DNA of 64,000 nt from Glycomyces artemisiae (GTDB lineage: Bacteria > Actinomycetota > Actinomycetes > Mycobacteriales > Micromonosporaceae). The stretch lies in the NCBI RefSeq assembly GCF_003002955.1, contig NZ_PVTJ01000015.1, positions 1 through 64,000 of the forward strand, given 5' to 3'. Shown here in pieces: positions 44,116 to 53,437 of this stretch (position 1 is its first letter; each line of letters opens with the position of its first letter). Below the pieces are notes generated by a model. It did no database searches, was not told the DNA's origin, and was given only the letters and a program-made list of their open reading frames with translations. The translations under genes were made by a program, and so were the position numbers.

Positions 44116-45975
44116 CTATCCGTCGAGTCGCTGCTTGAGGGCGTCGAGTTCGGCCCACAGGACGGCGGGGAGGCGGTCGCCGAAGCGGGCGAACCAGCTT
44201 TCGACGAGCGGGACCTCCTCGGCCCATTCGGCGGGGTCGACCTTCAGGGCCGCGGCGAGGTCGTCGCGGTCGAGGTCGAGGCCGTCGGTGTCGATCGCGC
44301 CCGGGGTCGGGCAGTGCCCGATGGGGGTCTCGACGGCTTCGGCGCGGCCTTCGAGGCGTTCGACGACCCATTTGAGGACGCGGGAGTTCTCGCCGAAGCC
44401 GGGCCACAGGAAGCGCCCGTCGTCGCCGCGGCGGAACCAGTTGACGTAGAACACCTGCGGCAGGAGGGCCTCGTCGGCGGCGGCCTTGCCCATCTCGATC
44501 CAGTGCCCGAAGTAGTCGGCGGCGTTGTAGCCGATGAACGGGAGCATCGCCATGGGGTCGCGGCGGACGACCCCGACCTTGCCGGTGGCGGCGGCGGTGG
44601 TCTCGGAGGAGAGGGTCGCGCCCATGTACACGCCGTGGACCCAGTCGCGGGCCTGGGCGACGAGCGGGACGGTGGTGGCGCGGCGGCCGCCGAACAGGAT
44701 CGCGTCGATGGGGACGCCGCGCGGGTCGTCGTACTGGTCGGCGAGGACCGGGCACTGCTTGATGGGCGTGCAGAACCGGCTGTTGGGGTGGCTGGACGGC
44801 TCCTCGGAGTCGGGGGTCCAGTCGCGGCCCTTCCAGTCGATGGCGTGGGCCGGGGGCTCGCCCATGCCCTCCCACCAGATGTCGCCGTCGTCGGTGAGGG
44901 CGACGTTGGTGAACAGGGTGTGGCCCTGCTCGATGGTGCGCATGGCGTTGGGGTTGGTGCGGTAGTCGGTGCCCGGGGCGACGCCGAAGAACCCGTACTC
45001 GGGGTTGGAGGCCCACAGGCGCCCGTCCTCGCCGAAGCGGAGCCAGGCGATGTCGTCGCCGAGGGTCTCCACTTTCCAGCCGGGGATGGTCGGTTCGAGC
45101 ATGGCGAGGTTGGTCTTGCCGCAGGCCGAGGGGAACGCGCCGGTCACGTGGTAGACCTTGCCCTGCGGGCTGGTGAGGCGCAGGATGAGCATGTGCTCGG
45201 CGAGCCAGCCCTCGTCCCTGCCCATGGCGGAGGCGATGCGCAGCGCGTAGCACTTCTTCCCGAGGAGGGAGTTGCCGCCGTACCCGGACCCGTAGGACCA
45301 GATCTCGCGGTCGCCGGGGAAGTGGGAGATGTACTTCGTCTCGTTGCACGGCCACGGGACGTCGGCCTGGCCGGGGGCGAGCGGGGCGCCCACGGAGTGG
45401 AGGCACTTGACGAAGTCGGCGTCGGGGCCCATCTTCGCGAGGACCTCGGTGCCCATGCGGGTCATGATGTGCATCGACGCGGCGACGTACGCGGAGTCGG
45501 TGAGCTCGACGCCGAACATCGGCTTGTCGGCGTCGAGGGAGCCCATGCAGAACGGGATCACGTACATGGTGCGCCCGCGCATGGAGCCGCGGTAGAGGCC
45601 GGTCATGGTCTCGCGCATGTAGTCGGGCGCGGTCCAGTTGTTGGTGGGGCCGGCGTCCTCGGGGTCCTCGGAGCAGATGAAGGTGCGCTCTTCGACGCGG
45701 GCGACGTCCCCGGGGTCGGTGCGGGCGAGGAACGAGTCGGGTTTGGCGGGGACCGGGACGAGGGTCCCGAAGGCGACGAGCTCGCCGGTCAGGCGCTCCC
45801 ATTCGGCCCGGGAGCCGTCGCACCACACGATCCGGTCGGGGTCGGTGAGCTCGGCGACCTCCCCGACCCAGGCGAGCAGCCGGTGGTGGCGGGTGGGCGG
45901 GTCGCTGAGGCCCGTGTTGGGGTCGGCGGCGGACGCCGTCGGTTCGGCGGCTGCGGTGGCGACTTCGATGCTCAC
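44116..45975 (-). CDS. pckG: Phosphoenolpyruvate carboxykinase (GTP)
   Basis: A 619-residue GTP-dependent PEPCK that converts oxaloacetate to PEP for gluconeogenesis and anaplerotic balance. The P-loop kinase-1a motif is [14 protein letters not shown]. The Mn2+-binding and GTP motifs [24 protein letters not shown] and [13 protein letters not shown] are intact. Length is standard. Start GTG 45975 has AAGGAG before it. A 428-nt region with repeats upstream probably carries its promoter. Confidence 0.97.
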   Translation of the reverse strand: MSIEVATAAAEPTASAADPNTGLSDPPTRHHRLLAWVGEVAELTDPDRIVWCDGSRAEWERLTGELVAFGTLVPVPAKPDSFLARTDPGDVARVEERTFICSEDPEDAGPTNNWTAPDYMRETMTGLYRGSMRGRTMYVIPFCMGSLDADKPMFGVELTDSAYVAASMHIMTRMGTEVLAKMGPDADFVKCLHSVGAPLAPGQADVPWPCNETKYISHFPGDREIWSYGSGYGGNSLLGKKCYALRIASAMGRDEGWLAEHMLILRLTSPQGKVYHVTGAFPSACGKTNLAMLEPTIPGWKVETLGDDIAWLRFGEDGRLWASNPEYGFFGVAPGTDYRTNPNAMRTIEQGHTLFTNVALTDDGDIWWEGMGEPPAHAIDWKGRDWTPDSEEPSSHPNSRFCTPIKQCPVLADQYDDPRGVPIDAILFGGRRATTVPLVAQARDWVHGVYMGATLSSETTAAATGKVGVVRRDPMAMLPFIGYNAADYFGHWIEMGKAAADEALLPQVFYVNWFRRGDDGRFLWPGFGENSRVLKWVVERLEGRAEAVETPIGHCPTPGAIDTDGLDLDRDDLAAALKVDPAEWAEEVPLVESWFARFGDRLPAVLWAELDALKQRLDG

Positions 45976-46403
45976 GGTGGCTCCTTCGGTCGGCTTCTGG
46001 GCACGGACGCGGGCGCTCCGGCCGGGGCCGGTCCTTCGGACGCTACGGGAACGGGCGCGAACGCGCAGGAACTCGTGCGTGATTGCACGGGCGTTGAACA
46101 GGCGCTCCGCCTGCCGGAAATGATCTTGTGCGCATTCGGGCTCGCAGCAATCACAAATACCTGTTGATCCTGCGTCACCGAGCAGAACCGATCATGGAAG
46201 GCAGAATTTGACCGCTGCTCTCAACTAACGCGATCGGTTTCGATCATGGAACGAGCGCGTTAGATCGCCGCCGCGAAACGGTTACAGGCCCGCGACGGGC
46301 GGCATTTGCCGTGAACGGCCACACCGGGGGGCGTCTTGGGTGAAGATGCACAGCAGCACCGATCTACCGCAGGCACGCAGGGTCGAACCATTTGGAGACG
46401 TCG
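45976..46403. other. Intergenic region with repeats upstream of pckG
   Basis: The region drives pckG (leftward) and the small gene at 46404 (rightward). It is less GC-rich around 46080-46270. An 11-bp direct repeat CGATCATGGAA occurs at 46189-46199 and 46241-46251. An 8-bp inverted repeat CTAACGCG/CGCGTTAG spans 46225-46263. No gene of normal coding use is visible. Confidence 0.5.
46189..46263. promoter_or_regulatory. Direct and inverted repeats upstream of pckG
   Basis: CTAACGCG (46225-46232) faces CGCGTTAG (46256-46263) across 23 nt, and two CGATCATGGAA copies lie at 46189 and 46241, the second inside the inverted repeat. This arrangement could be a regulator-binding region of pckG. No known factor is implied. 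Confidence 0.35.
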
Positions 46404-46520
46404 ATGGCGCACCGTGAACCGGAACCGCAGCAGGGCCGCAATAAGGCCGGGGTCGTGGCGTTCGCGGTCGCGCTCGCCGCGGTCCTGGCGATCGTGCTGG
46501 TGTACTTCCTCATGCGCTGA
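46404..46520 (+). CDS. 38-residue single-helix membrane peptide
   Basis: A short gene coding for 38 residues: a polar N-terminus (MAHREPEPQQGRNKAG), one hydrophobic helix (VVAFAVALAAVLAIVLVYF) and C-terminal LMR. GGAG at 46394-46397 lies 6 nt before the ATG, a strong terminator follows 7 nt after the stop, and codon third positions are GC-rich as in neighbours. These together make a real gene likely. Small one-helix proteins often regulate or assemble membrane complexes. Function unknown. Confidence 0.72.
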   Translation: MAHREPEPQQGRNKAGVVAFAVALAAVLAIVLVYFLMR

Positions 46521-46527
46521 ACACGAA

Positions 46528-46562
46528 GAACGGGCGGGGACGCGTCGCGTCCCCGCCCGTTC
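46528..46562. terminator. Bidirectional terminator hairpin
   Basis: A perfect 15-bp stem (46528-46542 with 46548-46562) with a 5-nt loop, between the small gene (+) and the minus-strand gene ending at 46574. Confidence 0.85.
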
Positions 46563-46573
46563 CGTGCTCGAAG

Positions 46574-47128
46574 TCAGACCGACGGGCCCCGGCGGCGCAG
46601 GTCGTCGACGGACAGCATCGCCTCGCGCAGCTCCTTCAGCCAGTCCTCGGCGTGCTGCTCGACCAGCCGCACGCACCACGCCAGCGCGTCCTGCCGCGAC
46701 GCGGCGACCCCGGAGCCCACGAGCGTGTCGAGGACGAGCCGCTCGGGCTGGCGCAGCCGCGTGGTCACCGGCAGGGACTGGTGCGTGAAGACCATCGTGG
46801 TGGACCCGCAGCGCGCCCCCCAGGACGCCTGCCGGTGGTACCGGTACTGGAGCTGCTGCGCGATCTGCACCCGCATGTCGCGGGTGGCCTCCCGGAACCG
46901 GGAGATCCGGCCCTCCTCGGTGGCGGCCCGGTCGGACTCGGTGGCGTCCGCGGGGTGGTCCGGGGTCGGCAGCGGGCAGATGATGATCATCTCGTCGCGG
47001 TCCACGGTGACCTCGGGCATCCCGGCGATCCAGCCGTCGGGGACGATCCCGTAGATCCAGGCCGGGGCGTCGTCAGTGGACGGCAGCGGGCCGTAGTGCC
47101 ACGAGCCGGTGTCGTCGATGGCGGCCAT
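46574..47128 (-). CDS. Conserved hypothetical protein, last gene of the FtsK-like cluster
   Basis: A 184-residue soluble protein. The N-terminal part is beta-rich (WIYGIVPDGWIAGMPEV), the middle helical, and the C-terminus carries VGSGVAASRQDALAWCVRLV, resembling a ribbon-helix-helix or HTH-like segment in conserved actinobacterial hypotheticals. No catalytic motif is clear. It is separated from the preceding gene by 95 nt and ends at the terminator at 46528. It may or may not share the transcript of the ATPase genes. Start ATG 47128. The role is unknown. Confidence 0.65.
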   Translation of the reverse strand: MAAIDDTGSWHYGPLPSTDDAPAWIYGIVPDGWIAGMPEVTVDRDEMIIICPLPTPDHPADATESDRAATEEGRISRFREATRDMRVQIAQQLQYRYHRQASWGARCGSTTMVFTHQSLPVTTRLRQPERLVLDTLVGSGVAASRQDALAWCVRLVEQHAEDWLKELREAMLSVDDLRRRGPSV

Positions 47129-47223
47129 TGACGGGTCTCCTCACGTTTCAGGAACGCTCCAGGTGTACCCCATCGAGTCAAGCAGAGCCGATCGAGGGCT
47201 CGCAAGCGTCGCACACCCCGCTG

Positions 47224-47898
47224 TCACAGGCCCCGCATGAAGAACCCCGCGAGCGCGCACACCGCGAACACGGCCGCGCCCACGCACGCGAGCGTCTGCC
47301 CCGGCCGCGGGCGCACCCGGTACTGCCACGACAGCCACACCCCGAGCACGACCGGCCCGGCCGCGATCCCCAGGAACAGCGTCAGCGCCGCGAACGCCTG
47401 CCGCACCGCCGACCCGTCCGCGCGCAGCACCCCGAGCGCCACCGCGACCGCGAGCGCCCCGGTCGCGGCCCCGATGAGCGCCGCCGTCACCTCGGTGTGG
47501 CGGGGCGCCTCGATGGGAAGTTCACCCTGCCGGGCGAGCGACAGCAGCCGCCCCGAGCGCTCCAGCCGCATCCGGACCCGCTCCGCACTGGGCTCCGGAT
47601 CGGGCTCCCCGGCCGAGGGGGTCGGGCCGGTGCGGCGGTGGCCCACGAAGTCCCCGAGGGACCGCCACAGGATCGCGACGGCCTTGTCGGTCTCGGCCAC
47701 GAGCGTCGCGGCCGCCACGGAGTCCCGGTTCGCCTCGTCCCGCGAGGCCCGGGCCTGGTCGACGGCGGCGGCCAGCCGCGCGGACTCGTCCCGGTAGGCG
47801 GCGTCGGCGGCGCGGATCTCGGCGTCGGCGTCGGCGCGGTCCTTGAGGTAGGCGGCGACGGCGTCCGCATAACTCGTGCCGGCGGTGTCGGTCGTCAT
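47224..47898 (-). CDS. Coiled-coil protein with C-terminal membrane helices
   Basis: A 224-residue protein. Residues about 10-85 form a long Ala/Arg/Glu/Asp-rich coiled coil (DRADADAEIRAADAAYRDES and on). A linker is followed by three membrane helices at about 140-220 (TAALIGAATGALAVAVALGV, FAALTLFLGIAAGPVVLGVWL, LACVGAAVFAVCALAGFF). AAGGAG precedes ATG 47898, 34 nt after the ATPase gene. It could tether the ATPase, which also begins with a coiled coil, to the membrane. Function unknown. Confidence 0.7.
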   Translation of the reverse strand: MTTDTAGTSYADAVAAYLKDRADADAEIRAADAAYRDESARLAAAVDQARASRDEANRDSVAAATLVAETDKAVAILWRSLGDFVGHRRTGPTPSAGEPDPEPSAERVRMRLERSGRLLSLARQGELPIEAPRHTEVTAALIGAATGALAVAVALGVLRADGSAVRQAFAALTLFLGIAAGPVVLGVWLSWQYRVRPRPGQTLACVGAAVFAVCALAGFFMRGL

Positions 47899-47932
47899 GG
47901 AGTGCTCCTTCTCGGCACGATCCGTGCCGGCG

Positions 47933-50800
47933 CTAGGGAAGGTCGAGGACGGCCGACGGGTTCGGCAGGAGCGCGGTCGTCCGGTACGGGATGACGACCT
48001 GCGGGCCCCGGTGCCGGGCGCGGTCGAAGTAGAGGCCGCGGCGCACCCGCGGGTACCAGGCGGGGCCGCCGGAGGCGGGCGAGAGCGGCGCGAGCTCGGG
48101 GCCCTGCACGTCGAGCGCGAGCCACGCGTCGACGGCGTCGAACCTCGCCGAGAACCCGCCGAGGTCCTCGCGCAGCCGCGGCACCGACCGCCACCACCCG
48201 AGCGTGTGGAGGTGCCGTTCGGGGCCGTCGATGAGCATGGCGCGCAGGCGGGCCGACCCGGGCGCGTCGAGGCGCGCGGACCCGGCGTCGACGGCGTGGA
48301 CCAGGTTGAGCCGCAGCGTCCCGTCGCAGCGCGACTCCCAGTCCTTGCACGCCGAGTCGAGGTCGTCGTGCCAGTCGACTTCGGCCCCTTCGGTTTCGAG
48401 CGCGGCGGCGAGCGCGAGCGCGGAGGCGGCGGCGTCGGGTTCGAGGCAGCAGATGTCGACGCCGATGCGCTGGCCGCGCTCGTGCGCGCCGCGGGCGGCG
48501 GTGAGCGCGGCGGCGGCGAGGATGTCGGCGGCCTCGCCGGTGCGGGTGCCGACGACGGCGAGGTTGCGGCCGGGCGCGCGGTGGAGGGCGAGTTCGGCGC
48601 CGCGGGCGGCGACGTCGATGGTCTGGCCCAGGAGCGCGGTCTCGGCGGCGGGGACGGCGGTGGTGAGGTCGGGGACGTGGTCGCCGTCGAAGAGCGCGGG
48701 CGGCTCGTTCCCGGGCGGGCGGGCCTCCCAGAGGCGCTGCTGGAGGGGCTCCCAGGCTTCGGCGTGCCCGGCGTTGGGGATGGCGACGATGCGGTTGGCG
48801 CCGGTGTGGCCGGACTCGTCGTTGACGACGGCGTGGAAGCGGGCGACGGTGTCGGCGGCGTGGTTGGACTCGGCGAGGACCCTGCGGGCCTTGGGGAGCG
48901 CGATGCGCAGCGTGAACTGTGCGACGAGGCTGGGCCGGCCCCAGAGCGCCTCGATCCCGGCGACGTCCTGCGAGGCGAGGACGAGGTGGATGCCCTGGCT
49001 GCGGCCGCGGCGGGCGAGGTCTTCGAGGAGCTGCACGGCCTCTTCGGTGACGGCGTCGCGGGCTTCGAGCAGCACCTGGAACTCGTCGACGACGGCGACG
49101 ATGCGGGGCCAGTGCCCGCCGGGGTCGGCGGCGCGGAGCTCTTCGAGCTTGGTGGCCTCGTGGGCTTTCGCGGCTTCGGCGCGGCGGCGCAGCTCGTCCT
49201 TGAGGTGGCGCAGGAGCGCGAGGCCGAACTCGCGGTCGTCGTTGATGTTGACGCCGACGAGGCGCACGTGCGGGAGCCAGGTGGGGTCGCGGCGCCCGGA
49301 GGCGAAGCGCGCGAAGGAGACGCCTTCCTTGAAGTCGAGGAGGTAGAGCGCGAGCTCGTCGGGGCTGTACTCGGAGGCGAGTCCGGCGATCCACGCGTAC
49401 AGGAGGTTGGTCTTCCCGGACCCGGAGGGGCCGCCGACGAGCGCGTGCGGCGGGTTGTCGCCGAGGCTGAGCTTCGCGACGTCCCCGGCGGCGGTCTCCC
49501 CGATGGCGGACTGGAGTCCGGCGGCCGACGAAGCGCTCCAGAGCCGCTGCGGCAGCAGGTCCACCAGCCGGGCGGGCTCCTTCCCGGCAAGGTGCTTCTC
49601 CGCCACGGCCTTCGCGGCCTCGGTGACGGTGGTGGAAGGCGGCGGCGGGTCGAGTTCGATGGGGGCGCCGGGAAGCGCGGTGGCGGCGGACGCGGTGAGG
49701 CGAGGCAGGTCGGCGGGCCCGGCGGTGTCGTCGCCGACGATGACGAGGTGCACCCCGGCGGCGACGCCGGTGCGGCGCAGCCGCGCCAGCTGCGCCTGGT
49801 CGTGTGCGGGCCACGCGGCGAGGTCGGCGTTGAGCAGCACGAGCACCCGCCACGGCTCGGGCCGCCGCCCGGTCGCGGCGGCCAGCGCGGCGAGCGAGTC
49901 GTGCTCCCCCGCGAGCACTTCGGCGTTGACGCGCCGCACGGTCTCCACAAGCGAGTCCAGCTCTTCCCGCAGCCCCGAGGGACCCACGAACGACAGCAGT
50001 CCGGCCTTCCCGAGCGCCGCGAACGCCGACAGCGACCGCCCCAGACGCTCGGGGTCGTACACGTGCAGCCGCACCAGCCCCGCCGGCACACCCCCCACCG
50101 CCCGTAGCAGCAGCCCCGGAAGCGCATGCGCCGCATCGGAATCGATCCGCAGATGCGACCGGTCGAGCAGCGGGATCAGCGCAGGCAGTGAGGTCTCGGT
50201 CACCGAGGGTCCTGGATTGTCATACCCCCCTGCCACAATGGACGAGCCGGCTGATGCAGTCGAGGCCCCCGGAGGGATCCCTCCGGCGGCAGCGAGGTCA
50301 TCGCCACTCTCGACCGGAGCGCGCCCGGTCGAGGCGGTCCCCGGCAAGGTGGTGGCGGTGGTGGGTGGGGCGGGGGGAGGGGGGAGGGAGGGCCCCCCGG
50401 AAGCCCCAGCAGCAGAGGTAGAAGCAGTCGATTCGCTGTCCGCGATACGGCCCACGCGAAGCAGCGGCGCGGCTCCGCGGGCCAGCCCGGATTCGAGCCG
50501 CCATTCAGACCACCGCGCCCCGGCGGCCGCCGGGGCCGCCGCGGCCGCGGCGTCGAGTGCGGCGCGGTGGCCGCCTTCGACGGCGGCGGCCTTGCGCGCT
50601 TCAAGAGTCGCGGTCATCTTCTCGTGGATGTGCCGCAGCTGGGTCTGCTTGCGCGTGGCGTCGCCGATGACCTGCTCGGCGCGGCCTCGCTCCGACTCGG
50701 CCCGCTCGGCGGTGCGCTCGGCGAGGAGCCGGGCCTCGCCGCGGGCGCGGCCGAGCTCGTCGCCCATGGCCGCCACCAGTCGTCTGCGCCAGCTGCTCAT
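47933..50800 (-). CDS. FtsK/SpoIIIE-type ATPase, soluble, not EccC
   Basis: A 955-residue protein. Residues 1 to about 85 form a coiled coil (GDELGRARGEARLLAERTAE and on), then a Pro/Ser/Thr low-complexity linker to about 200. A first globular, non-motif domain at about 205-385 includes RVLVLLNADLAAWPAHDQ, which resembles a degenerate ATPase fold. An FtsK/SpoIIIE ATPase follows with P-loop GGPSGSGKTN (456-465), LLDFKEGVSF, Walker B IVAVVDEFQV (about 567-576) and a sensor LVLASQD. A further domain follows at about 740-955. I find no membrane helix, unlike EccC, FtsK or SpoIIIE. Genes fore and aft are packed by 2 and 34 nt. Function unknown; see findings. Confidence 0.75.
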   Translation of the reverse strand: MSSWRRRLVAAMGDELGRARGEARLLAERTAERAESERGRAEQVIGDATRKQTQLRHIHEKMTATLEARKAAAVEGGHRAALDAAAAAAPAAAGARWSEWRLESGLARGAAPLLRVGRIADSESTASTSAAGASGGPSLPPPPAPPTTATTLPGTASTGRAPVESGDDLAAAGGIPPGASTASAGSSIVAGGYDNPGPSVTETSLPALIPLLDRSHLRIDSDAAHALPGLLLRAVGGVPAGLVRLHVYDPERLGRSLSAFAALGKAGLLSFVGPSGLREELDSLVETVRRVNAEVLAGEHDSLAALAAATGRRPEPWRVLVLLNADLAAWPAHDQAQLARLRRTGVAAGVHLVIVGDDTAGPADLPRLTASAATALPGAPIELDPPPPSTTVTEAAKAVAEKHLAGKEPARLVDLLPQRLWSASSAAGLQSAIGETAAGDVAKLSLGDNPPHALVGGPSGSGKTNLLYAWIAGLASEYSPDELALYLLDFKEGVSFARFASGRRDPTWLPHVRLVGVNINDDREFGLALLRHLKDELRRRAEAAKAHEATKLEELRAADPGGHWPRIVAVVDEFQVLLEARDAVTEEAVQLLEDLARRGRSQGIHLVLASQDVAGIEALWGRPSLVAQFTLRIALPKARRVLAESNHAADTVARFHAVVNDESGHTGANRIVAIPNAGHAEAWEPLQQRLWEARPPGNEPPALFDGDHVPDLTTAVPAAETALLGQTIDVAARGAELALHRAPGRNLAVVGTRTGEAADILAAAALTAARGAHERGQRIGVDICCLEPDAAASALALAAALETEGAEVDWHDDLDSACKDWESRCDGTLRLNLVHAVDAGSARLDAPGSARLRAMLIDGPERHLHTLGWWRSVPRLREDLGGFSARFDAVDAWLALDVQGPELAPLSPASGGPAWYPRVRRGLYFDRARHRGPQVVIPYRTTALLPNPSAVLDLP

Positions 50801-50802
50801 GG

Positions 50803-51600
50803 TCAGGTCCTCCGGTCGGTCGTGCTGCGCTCATCGCTGGGGGCCTGCCTCGGCAGGCGGTGCATCGCCGCGACGAGCACCGGCCCGATCGCGGCGGTCC
50901 GCGCCGCGTCGTCGCCCGTGCCGACCCCGAGCGTGCACGCCGACGCGAGCGCCTCGGCCACATGCACCGGCTCGGCGTTCGGCACCAGCGCGCGGACCTT
51001 CGCGACGCACTTGTCGCGCAGGCCCGGAACGTCGCTCGCGTTCGGGTTGCGGCCCAAGTGCTCCGCGGCGAGGCTGCGCACCAGCGGCCACGCCAGGCCC
51101 GGGAGCTTCACGCCGGTCTCGGGGCCCGCGTCGCGCAGGCGCTTGCAGTACGCGTCGGCGTTCCCCTCCCCCGCGGCCTTGAGCAGGTCGTTGAACAGGC
51201 GCGTCGGCGGGACCTTCTCCGGGACGGCCTCGCCGTCGCGGTCGCACAGCTCGTTGACGCGGTCGGTCCACCACTGCCGCGGGTCCACAGGGGCCGGTGC
51301 CGCGGTCGGCCCGGGACGGGCCGGCCCGGCGGCCTGGGTGGGGACGGCGCCGCCCGCGCCGATCGCCGCGAGGTAGTCGTCGAGGGCCTCGGACGCCTCG
51401 CCGAGGCGCGTGCGGGCCGCGTCGAGGCGCTCGCGTGCGGCGCCCAGCTTGTGGAGGCCCACTTCGGCGTTCGACTCGCGCGACGCCTCGGTGAGCTCGG
51501 TCTGCGCGGCCTCGAAGCAGTGGTCGGCGGTGTCGAGCGCGGGCAGCGGGAGGTCGGCGGCGAGGGCTCTGAGGCTCCCGGCGAGGGCGGCGACGTCCAC
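50803..51600 (-). CDS. Unknown helical protein of the FtsK-like cluster
   Basis: A 265-residue soluble protein. An N-terminal helical region of about 85 residues (LRALAADLPLPALDTADHCF, LDAARTRLGEASEALDDYL) resembles WXG-type bundles. A Pro/Ala linker is followed by a helical C-terminal domain beginning with QWWTDRVNELC and containing four cysteines. No catalytic motif is recognised. It ends 2 nt before the ATPase start, so the two are translationally coupled. The start ATG 51600 lies 13 nt after the small gene's stop. The role is unknown. Confidence 0.68.
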   Translation of the reverse strand: MDVAALAGSLRALAADLPLPALDTADHCFEAAQTELTEASRESNAEVGLHKLGAARERLDAARTRLGEASEALDDYLAAIGAGGAVPTQAAGPARPGPTAAPAPVDPRQWWTDRVNELCDRDGEAVPEKVPPTRLFNDLLKAAGEGNADAYCKRLRDAGPETGVKLPGLAWPLVRSLAAEHLGRNPNASDVPGLRDKCVAKVRALVPNAEPVHVAEALASACTLGVGTGDDAARTAAIGPVLVAAMHRLPRQAPSDERSTTDRRT

Positions 51601-51613
51601 AGGGGTCTCCGTT

Positions 51614-51880
51614 CTAGAGGGTCGCGGCGTACGCCTCGGCCTGCTCGGCGGCGGCGAAGGTCGCGGCCAGGGACTGCTCCAGCTCCGCCGCGGCCTGCGC
51701 GAGCGCGGCCTGGGCGGTGGCGACGGAGTCGTGGCCCGACCCGGCGGTGACCGCGGTCAGGCCGCCCTGGGCCGCCTCGATGTTCTGGCTGGCGGCGGTG
51801 ATGGCGGCCTGGCCGTCGCGGACCTGCTGGAGGGCGGCGGCGATGGCGGACTTGAGTTCGGCGACGCTCACGGTGGACAC
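51614..51880 (-). CDS. Small WXG100-like helical-hairpin protein
   Basis: An 88-residue protein predicted as two long Ala/Gln/Glu-rich helices joined by a turn AVTAGSGHDSV. Size and hairpin topology are those of WXG100 proteins, but the W-x-G turn is replaced by G-S-G with no Trp. It begins with MSTVSVAELKSAIAAALQQ (first codon GTG 51880; a GTG at 51871 is an alternative). It is the first gene of a close-packed operon with an FtsK/SpoIIIE-type ATPase, the same pairing as in type VII systems, so I infer a partner or substrate role. Confidence 0.68.
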   Translation of the reverse strand: MSTVSVAELKSAIAAALQQVRDGQAAITAASQNIEAAQGGLTAVTAGSGHDSVATAQAALAQAAAELEQSLAATFAAAEQAEAYAATL

Positions 51881-52084
51881 GACGCTTATTCTCGCGGAGA
51901 TTCCGCCGACTTTCCGTGATGATGTCACAACCCGGCGTGTCTGGTTTGTCGGATTCCCGACTGTCCAGTGACAACCAGTGTTGCTTTCGATGCATTTTTG
52001 GGTGGCGCAGTGACGTACCTCCCAACTACAGTGTGAGTACCAACGGGGCCAGGTCCCCCACACATCGACACCCGGGAGGCGACC

Positions 52085-53368
52085 GTGCCAGTGCAACGCA
52101 CTTACGTCCTCGACACTTCGGTTCTGCTGTCAGACCCAGGAGCGTTCTCACGGTTCGACGAACACCACGTGGTCATCCCGCTCGTCGTAGTCAGCGAGCT
52201 GGAAGCCAAACGCCACCATCCGGAGCTGGGCTGGTTCGCCCGGGAGTGCCTGCGGCGCCTCGACGAACTGCGCGTCAAGCACGGCCGGCTCGACGAGCCG
52301 ATCGACATCGGGGACCACGGCGGTTCCATCCGGGTCGAGCTCAACCACGTCGACACCTCGGGTCTTCCCGCGGGGTTCGCCTTGGACACCAACGATTCCC
52401 GCATCATCGCCGTCACGCGGGCCCTCGGGCTCGAAGGCGCCGACGCGGTCCTGGTCACCAAGGACATGCCGCTGCGCGTGAAGGCCTCCGCGGTCGGGAT
52501 CCCCACCGAGGAGTACCGGCACGGCCAGGCCGTCGACCCGACCTGGTCGGGCATGGCCGAGCTCGCGGTGTCGGACGAGGTCATCGACGCCCTGTTCGAC
52601 GGCGCCGACGTGGACCTCCCGCACGACGTGGACCTGCCCTGCCACACCGGCCTGGTGCTCACCGGCGCCAGCTCGAAGGCGCTGGGCCGCGTCACCGTCG
52701 ACAAGCAGATCCGCCTGGTGCGCGGCCGCGAGGCCTTCGGCGTCCACGGCCGCTCCGCGGAGCAGCGCGTCGCCATCGACCTGCTGCTGGACCCGGACAT
52801 CGGGATCGTCTCGCTCGGCGGCAAGGCCGGCACGGGCAAGTCGGCGATGGCCCTGGCCGCGGGCCTGGAGCAGGTCCTGGAGCGCGAGGTCTTCAAGAAG
52901 GTCATCGTGTTCCGCCCGCTCTACGCCGTGGGCGGCCAGCAGCTCGGCTACCTGCCGGGGTCCGAGAACGAGAAGATGAGCCCGTGGGGCCAGGCGGTGT
53001 TCGACACGCTCGGGGCGGTCACGAACGACAACGTGATCTCCGAGGTCGTCGAGCGCGGTCTGCTCGAAGTGCTGCCGCTGACGCACATCCGCGGCCGCAG
53101 CCTCCACGACGCGTTCGTCATCGTCGACGAGGCGCAGTCGCTCGAACGCGGCGTGCTGCTGACGGTGCTCTCGCGCATCGGCCAGGGCTCCAAAGTGGTC
53201 CTCACCCACGACGTGGCGCAGCGCGACAACCTGCGGGTGGGCCGCTTCGACGGCGTCGCGAGCGTCATCGACGTGCTCAAGGGCCACCCACTGTTCGCGC
53301 ATGTGACGCTTACGCGCAGTGAGCGTTCTGAGATCGCGGAGATGGTCACCAACCTGCTGGAAGGCTGA
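52085..53368 (+). CDS. phoH2: PIN-PhoH fusion protein (RNase and RNA helicase-like)
   Basis: A 427-residue PhoH2. The N-terminal PIN ribonuclease domain (about 1-150) has acidic residues in [15 protein letters not shown] and [10 protein letters not shown]. The C-terminal PhoH ATPase has P-loop [11 protein letters not shown] (about 246-256) and Walker B IVDEAQSL. PhoH2 proteins act as sequence-specific RNA helicase/ribonucleases in mycobacteria. Start GTG 52085 has GGGAGG upstream. No separate antitoxin-like gene precedes it, although some PhoH2 genes have one. Followed by a 16-bp hairpin. Confidence 0.92.
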   Translation: MPVQRTYVLDTSVLLSDPGAFSRFDEHHVVIPLVVVSELEAKRHHPELGWFARECLRRLDELRVKHGRLDEPIDIGDHGGSIRVELNHVDTSGLPAGFALDTNDSRIIAVTRALGLEGADAVLVTKDMPLRVKASAVGIPTEEYRHGQAVDPTWSGMAELAVSDEVIDALFDGADVDLPHDVDLPCHTGLVLTGASSKALGRVTVDKQIRLVRGREAFGVHGRSAEQRVAIDLLLDPDIGIVSLGGKAGTGKSAMALAAGLEQVLEREVFKKVIVFRPLYAVGGQQLGYLPGSENEKMSPWGQAVFDTLGAVTNDNVISEVVERGLLEVLPLTHIRGRSLHDAFVIVDEAQSLERGVLLTVLSRIGQGSKVVLTHDVAQRDNLRVGRFDGVASVIDVLKGHPLFAHVTLTRSERSEIAEMVTNLLEG

Positions 53369-53389
53369 CGGGAAAGCTCTGGCATGCTG

Positions 53390-53423
53390 TGTCCCGGGCG
53401 TCTGTGGACAGACGCCCGGGACA
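53390..53423. terminator. Terminator hairpin abutting a downstream ribosome site
   Basis: A perfect 16-bp inverted repeat (53390-53405 with 53408-53423) with only 2 unpaired bases lies 21 nt past the phoH2 stop. It ends 2 nt before AGGAG and 14 nt before the next ATG (53438). The short loop means inner pairs must open. A transcript reading through would carry this hairpin next to its ribosome site, so it may also affect translation. Confidence 0.75.
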
Positions 53424-53437
53424 CAGGAGTAGAGCGA

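Noticed and set aside
46574-51880. A second complete ESX locus
   Set aside because: Only an ATPase and a WXG-sized protein are found; eccB, eccD, eccE and mycP are missing and the ATPase lacks membrane helices.
53369-53437. A ydaO-type c-di-AMP riboswitch before the transglycosylase gene
   Set aside because: Only 69 nt are available, far too short for that RNA; a simple hairpin is present instead.
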